Assembly (NCBI GenBank): GCA_021828605.1
Contig: JAJZEG010000319.1
Coordinates: forward strand, 1 to 10,043
DNA: 10,043 bases
Direction of reading: 5' to 3'
Origin: Pseudomonadota bacterium
GTDB lineage: Bacteria > Pseudomonadota > Alphaproteobacteria > Acetobacterales > Acetobacteraceae
Shown here in pieces: positions 7,634 to 10,043 of the stretch. The position numbers and the translations under genes were made by a program. The stretch's first letter is position 1. The number at the start of each line of letters is the position of its first letter. Under the pieces are notes generated by a model that worked only from the letters and a program-made list of their open reading frames with translations, was not told the origin of the DNA and did no database searches.

Positions 7634-9353
7634 GGCTTTGGGCGCGGGGCGGCAGGTTGATGATGCCCGCGCCATCGGTCCAGAGGGCGGGATCGCCCGC
7701 ATCGCGCGGGTGAAAGCCGCTGCGGGCCAGCGCATCCGGGTTGAAGCGCCTGCGCCCGATGCGCAAGCCTGATAAAGCGACGCCGAGAGTGCGCCAATCA
7801 TCCGAGGCGGGATCGAAGGCGGCGGGGGCAAATTGGGCTGAGCGGATTTCGGCGATGGCGCCATGCCGCGCGGGCAAAGCGAACCGGCGGGTCAAGGCGG
7901 TGCCGGGCAGAGGTTTGGCAAGATTGCCATCGATAATCACCGCGAGATCGGTCACGAATTGGCTTGTATAGCCACAGGCCTCGGCGCGGGCGCGTAATTG
8001 GGCGCGGATGCGCTCCAGCTTTTTGCCTTGGGTGCAAAGCGGGGCTGCGGCGTCCAGATCCCAATTTTTGCGGCGAGCAAAATGCGCGGCACCATTTTCA
8101 AAGGCGCTGCGATTGCCGGTATCGAGATAAGATTCGCAAGCGAGCCCTTCGGCGAGAATAATGTCGTGGGTTGCCAGCTCAACATGAAAATAGCGCACCC
8201 TGGTTTGCGCGCGGTTGGTGGTGATGGTGGCGGCATTGACCAGATATTTGGCGGGAACCAACAGATGATCGAGATAAATCCCGTGATCGGGCGAGACGAT
8301 GAGGTCGCGGCTGGGGATGCCGAGGCCGAAGGCGTTGGCGTGGATGCGCACGGGTGCGACCGCAGCGGGCAAGGCTTTGCCATGACGCTCGATCAAGCGT
8401 TGGCCAATCCAGCGCACCGGGCGCACCGCGCCGCTGCGGGTGATGAGGGCGTGATCGGTGGTAAGGGAGTCGACGCGCACCGGGCCATTGGTGGTGAGGA
8501 TGTGGGTGCCCTCGGCAAAACAGGGGGGGTTTTGCGCATGGATCGGGGCGAGAGGAATAATGGTGGCGATGCTGCCGGCGAGGGTAAAGCTGGCGCGCGG
8601 CAAAGAGGGCAGCAGCAATTGATCGGCAGCGTCGAACCCGATCAGCGTGAGCTGGGAGCCGATACTGACATCGCTCAGGCTTAATGTGGCGCTGGCCTGG
8701 GCGGCAAAACTGAATATTTGACCGCTCATGGTATCGCCGAGCAGGACCGCCGCGTCACCGCCGAGCAGGATGGTGCCAGCTTGCCCGGCTTGGTTGGTCA
8801 GGGCGCCGCCAGCGACATCGAGTGTGCCGCCTTGCAGCGCGATCAGGCCGGTATTTTCAATCTCGGTGCCCGCGATGAGCAGAGTGGCGCCCGCACCGAC
8901 ATCGATCATGCCGGTATTGGCGACGCTGGGGGGTGGTGCGCCGGGCAGGCCGGTCAGGGCGCCGATATCGACCACGATTTCCGCCGAGGCGGCGGCGGCG
9001 AGCGCGATCACGCCCTGATTGATCAGCGAATCCTCGGCGAACAAAGCGGCGCTGCCGATGATGGAGAGCTGATTGGCGGCGCCGAAGGCGATGGCGCCGC
9101 CATTGCCGACCAAGGCGGCCTGATGGCTTGCTGATTGCAGGATGATCGAGGAATCGAGGGTGGTTCCCGGGTCAATCGCGGCGGTGACGCCCACGAGTAA
9201 AGCGGTCAGGTTGGCGCCGGGCGGCGCACCGTCCGACCAGTTTTGCGCGGCATTCCAATCAGCGACCGGGGCGGTGACCGGCACGAACTGATCGATGGCC
9301 GATCCGACGCTGTTGAGCGCGCTGAGACCCGGCAAAGGGGGATCGACGGGCAT
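7575..9353 (-). CDS. Hint_2 (Hedgehog/intein fold) domain protein with N-terminal beta-solenoid-like region
   Basis: The 592-residue product has no gene name that I recognise. Residues 30-45 (DWNAAQNWSDGAPPG) resemble the repeat opening of autotransporter-like passenger regions. Residues 60-265 are Ala/Gly/Ile/Leu rich with N-x-G-x-I spacing (NQGVIAL, NTGMIDV, NTGLIAL), suggesting a beta-solenoid. A Hint domain runs from Cys278 (CFAEGTHILTTNGPVRVDSL) through VSPDHGIYLD (353-362) to HDIILAEGLACESYLDTGNR (396-415). It matches intein blocks A, B and F, but the block G His-Asn position reads Glu-Ser. This fits N-terminal bond cleavage rather than splicing. Residues 430-592 form the tail usual in these proteins, ending in a TDGAGIINLPP segment. 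No signal peptide is visible, so any export route is unknown. The ATG has no clear ribosome binding site. Its 3' end overlaps rsmA by 59 bases. Confidence 0.88.
   Translation of the reverse strand: MPVDPPLPGLSALNSVGSAIDQFVPVTAPVADWNAAQNWSDGAPPGANLTALLVGVTAAIDPGTTLDSSIILQSASHQAALVGNGGAIAFGAANQLSIIGSAALFAEDSLINQGVIALAAAASAEIVVDIGALTGLPGAPPPSVANTGMIDVGAGATLLIAGTEIENTGLIALQGGTLDVAGGALTNQAGQAGTILLGGDAAVLLGDTMSGQIFSFAAQASATLSLSDVSIGSQLTLIGFDAADQLLLPSLPRASFTLAGSIATIIPLAPIHAQNPPCFAEGTHILTTNGPVRVDSLTTDHALITRSGAVRPVRWIGQRLIERHGKALPAAVAPVRIHANAFGLGIPSRDLIVSPDHGIYLDHLLVPAKYLVNAATITTNRAQTRVRYFHVELATHDIILAEGLACESYLDTGNRSAFENGAAHFARRKNWDLDAAAPLCTQGKKLERIRAQLRARAEACGYTSQFVTDLAVIIDGNLAKPLPGTALTRRFALPARHGAIAEIRSAQFAPAAFDPASDDWRTLGVALSGLRIGRRRFNPDALARSGFHPRDAGDPALWTDGAGIINLPPRAQSLTLELAGLPLAWRSDGPSR
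8523..8529 (-). repeat. C7 tract beside the Hint catalytic cysteine codon
   Basis: On the coding strand four A are followed by seven C and then the TGT codon of Cys278 (Gln-Asn-Pro-Pro-Cys). The tract lies at the exact junction between the beta-solenoid part and the Hint domain. The frame is intact as given. Slippage by one base would keep the N-terminal part and lose the whole Hint domain and tail. Confidence 0.85.
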
Positions 9354-9368
9354 GGCACTAACCAGGAA

Positions 9369-9392
9369 AGAGTGTGATCATCCAAACACTCT
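9369..9392. promoter_or_regulatory. Inverted repeat upstream of the Hint gene
   Basis: AGAGTGT (9369-9375) is matched by ACACTCT (9386-9392) around a 10-base spacer that contains the palindrome TGATCA. It lies 16 to 39 bases before the Hint gene ATG on the - strand. It could be an operator or a hairpin in the 5' untranslated region. No poly-U follows it in either direction, so a terminator is unlikely. The assignment rests on symmetry and position alone. Confidence 0.35.
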
Positions 9393-9400
9393 AACAGCGA

Positions 9401-9482
9401 TTGATTAACAAGCGTATAAAAAAATTGTTTTTTGCGCTGGAGATCGTTGAAAAATCCGATTGAGTTTTATGCTTTTAATCAA
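9401..9482. repeat. Spaced inverted repeat TTGATTAA / TTAATCAA flanking an AT-rich stretch
   Basis: TTGATTAA at 9401-9408 and its exact reverse complement TTAATCAA at 9475-9482 are 74 bases apart start to start, about seven helical turns. Between them lies an AT-rich segment containing A7-TTG-T6 (9418-9433). This is the only AT-rich non-coding DNA in the window and sits upstream of the Hint gene, so it is the best place for that gene's promoter. A TATACG hexamer reading on the - strand (9412-9417) could be a weak -10 box, but I see no convincing -35. Confidence 0.3.
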
Positions 9483-9505
9483 GGAGTTATCGGAGAGAGG
9501 GCAAA

Positions 9506-10043
9506 TCAGGCTGGGGCGTTCAGGCGGGAAGCGCGTTGGGCGAGGCGGAAGGGTGCTGCGGGATAGACGCCGAGTATGTTGATTTCGCGGGAGAAAAAAT
9601 CAAGCTCTTCGAGGGCGAGGCGCACGGATTGTTGTTCGGGATGGCCATCGATTTCGGCGAGAAATTGGGTCGCGGCGAAATGACCGCCGACCATATAGCT
9701 CTCCAAGCGGGTCATGTTCACACCATTGGTCGCGAAGCCGCTGAGGGCTTTGAACAGAGCGGCGGGGACGTTGCGCACCCGGAACACAAAGCTGGTCATC
9801 AGATTTTCGGTCTCGGGCGGGGGCAGCAAGGGCGTGCGGGCCATCAGGTAGAAGCGGGTGGTGTTATGGGTCGCGTCCTCGACATTGCTGCGCAGCACGG
9901 TCAGCCCGTTGATTTCTGCGGCGAGGGCGGAGGCGATGGCGGCATCCTCGGGATTGTTCCAGCGCGCGACCAGTTCGGCGGCGACGGCGGTATCGGCTTC
10001 GATCACCGATTGTGCGCCCAGCTCGCGGATCAGGCTGCGCACC
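9506..10043 (-). CDS. pheA: Prephenate dehydratase PheA, 3' part (5' end beyond window)
   Basis: This monofunctional-type prephenate dehydratase converts prephenate to phenylpyruvate, the committed step to phenylalanine. The visible 178 codons end at TGA (9506-9508). The N-terminal part is the second lobe of the catalytic domain: ADTAVAAELVA, AAIASALAAEINGL, then the signature NVEDATHNTTRF with the conserved Thr-Arg-Phe. An ACT regulatory domain follows (TSFVFRVRNVPAALFKAL, GVNMTRLESYMVGG, LEELDFFSREINILGVYP), where phenylalanine would bind for feedback inhibition. The ESYM and PAALFKAL forms of the ligand-binding motifs are, as I recall, usual for alphaproteobacterial enzymes. The first codon in view (GTG) is internal, so the gene continues to the right. 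It is transcribed toward the Hint gene, but the 152-base AT-rich gap argues against a tight operon. Confidence 0.93.
   Translation of the reverse strand, partial: VRSLIRELGAQSVIEADTAVAAELVARWNNPEDAAIASALAAEINGLTVLRSNVEDATHNTTRFYLMARTPLLPPPETENLMTSFVFRVRNVPAALFKALSGFATNGVNMTRLESYMVGGHFAATQFLAEIDGHPEQQSVRLALEELDFFSREINILGVYPAAPFRLAQRASRLNAPA

Larger units (their letters stand above)
9354..9505. other. Intergenic region between pheA and the Hint gene
   Basis: These 152 bases separate two - strand genes. The region is clearly AT-rich compared with its surroundings. I see no tRNA, no small ORF with a ribosome binding site, and no GC-rich stem followed by a T run that would terminate pheA. It holds the inverted repeats listed separately and probably the Hint gene promoter. 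Confidence 0.7.

Noticed and set aside
7998..8684. A 228-codon + strand frame opposite the Hint gene
   Set aside because: The opposite frame holds a clear Hint domain with conserved motifs. This one is Gly/Ala/Asp rich without motifs and is a shadow.
9418..9433. A7-TTG-T6 as an intrinsic terminator for pheA
   Set aside because: The stem would be only A-T pairs with a three-base loop and lies about 70 bases past the pheA stop. No GC-rich stem accompanies it.
1..10043. CRISPR arrays, tRNA or rRNA genes, insertion sequences, phage or toxin-antitoxin modules
   Set aside because: No regularly spaced direct repeats, no cloverleaf-like or rRNA-like sequence, and no transposase or integrase motifs were seen in any frame.

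Overview
The window looks like chromosomal DNA from an alphaproteobacterium, most likely one of the Acetobacteraceae. Three things suggest this: high G+C, the combined lptF-lptG-lptD-surA-rsmA gene order, and a large Hint_2-type (Hedgehog/intein fold) surface-style protein of a kind common in that family. This placement is an inference from gene content; no database was searched.

Positions 1-7633 (+ strand) hold a tightly packed gene train. It starts with the last 38 codons of pdxA, followed by a 4-base overlap into pdxJ. Together these two supply the last steps of de novo vitamin B6 (pyridoxine 5'-phosphate) synthesis. Next come lptF and lptG, the two inner-membrane permease subunits that lift lipopolysaccharide out of the inner membrane, then lptD, the outer-membrane LPS translocon barrel. 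surA follows, encoding a periplasmic chaperone/prolyl isomerase needed to fold barrels such as LptD. The train ends with rsmA, a 16S rRNA dimethyltransferase. Junctions overlap or lie within a few bases (pdxA/pdxJ ATGA, lptF/lptG TGATG, lptG/lptD 4-base gap, lptD/surA ATGA), which points to one operon with translational coupling. The exceptions are the 51-base pdxJ-lptF gap and the odd surA-rsmA junction, where rsmA lacks a canonical start codon at its conserved N-terminus.

Positions 7575-9353 (- strand) encode a 592-residue protein. It has an N-terminal beta-solenoid-like region, a Hint domain starting at Cys278 and a conserved-looking C-terminal tail. Its 3' end overlaps the 3' end of rsmA by 59 bases in convergent orientation. 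A 152-base AT-rich gap (9354-9505) with inverted repeats separates it from the 3' part of pheA (- strand, prephenate dehydratase with ACT domain), which runs off the right edge.

Codon use differs sharply by strand: + strand genes favour G- and T-ending codons and - strand genes favour C-ending ones, as expected from replication-strand skew. Most of the window is conserved core biology. The points most worth checking are the rsmA start and the pdxA relocation next to it, the Hint protein with its C7 tract beside the catalytic cysteine, and an unusual residue in the PdxJ active-site loop.
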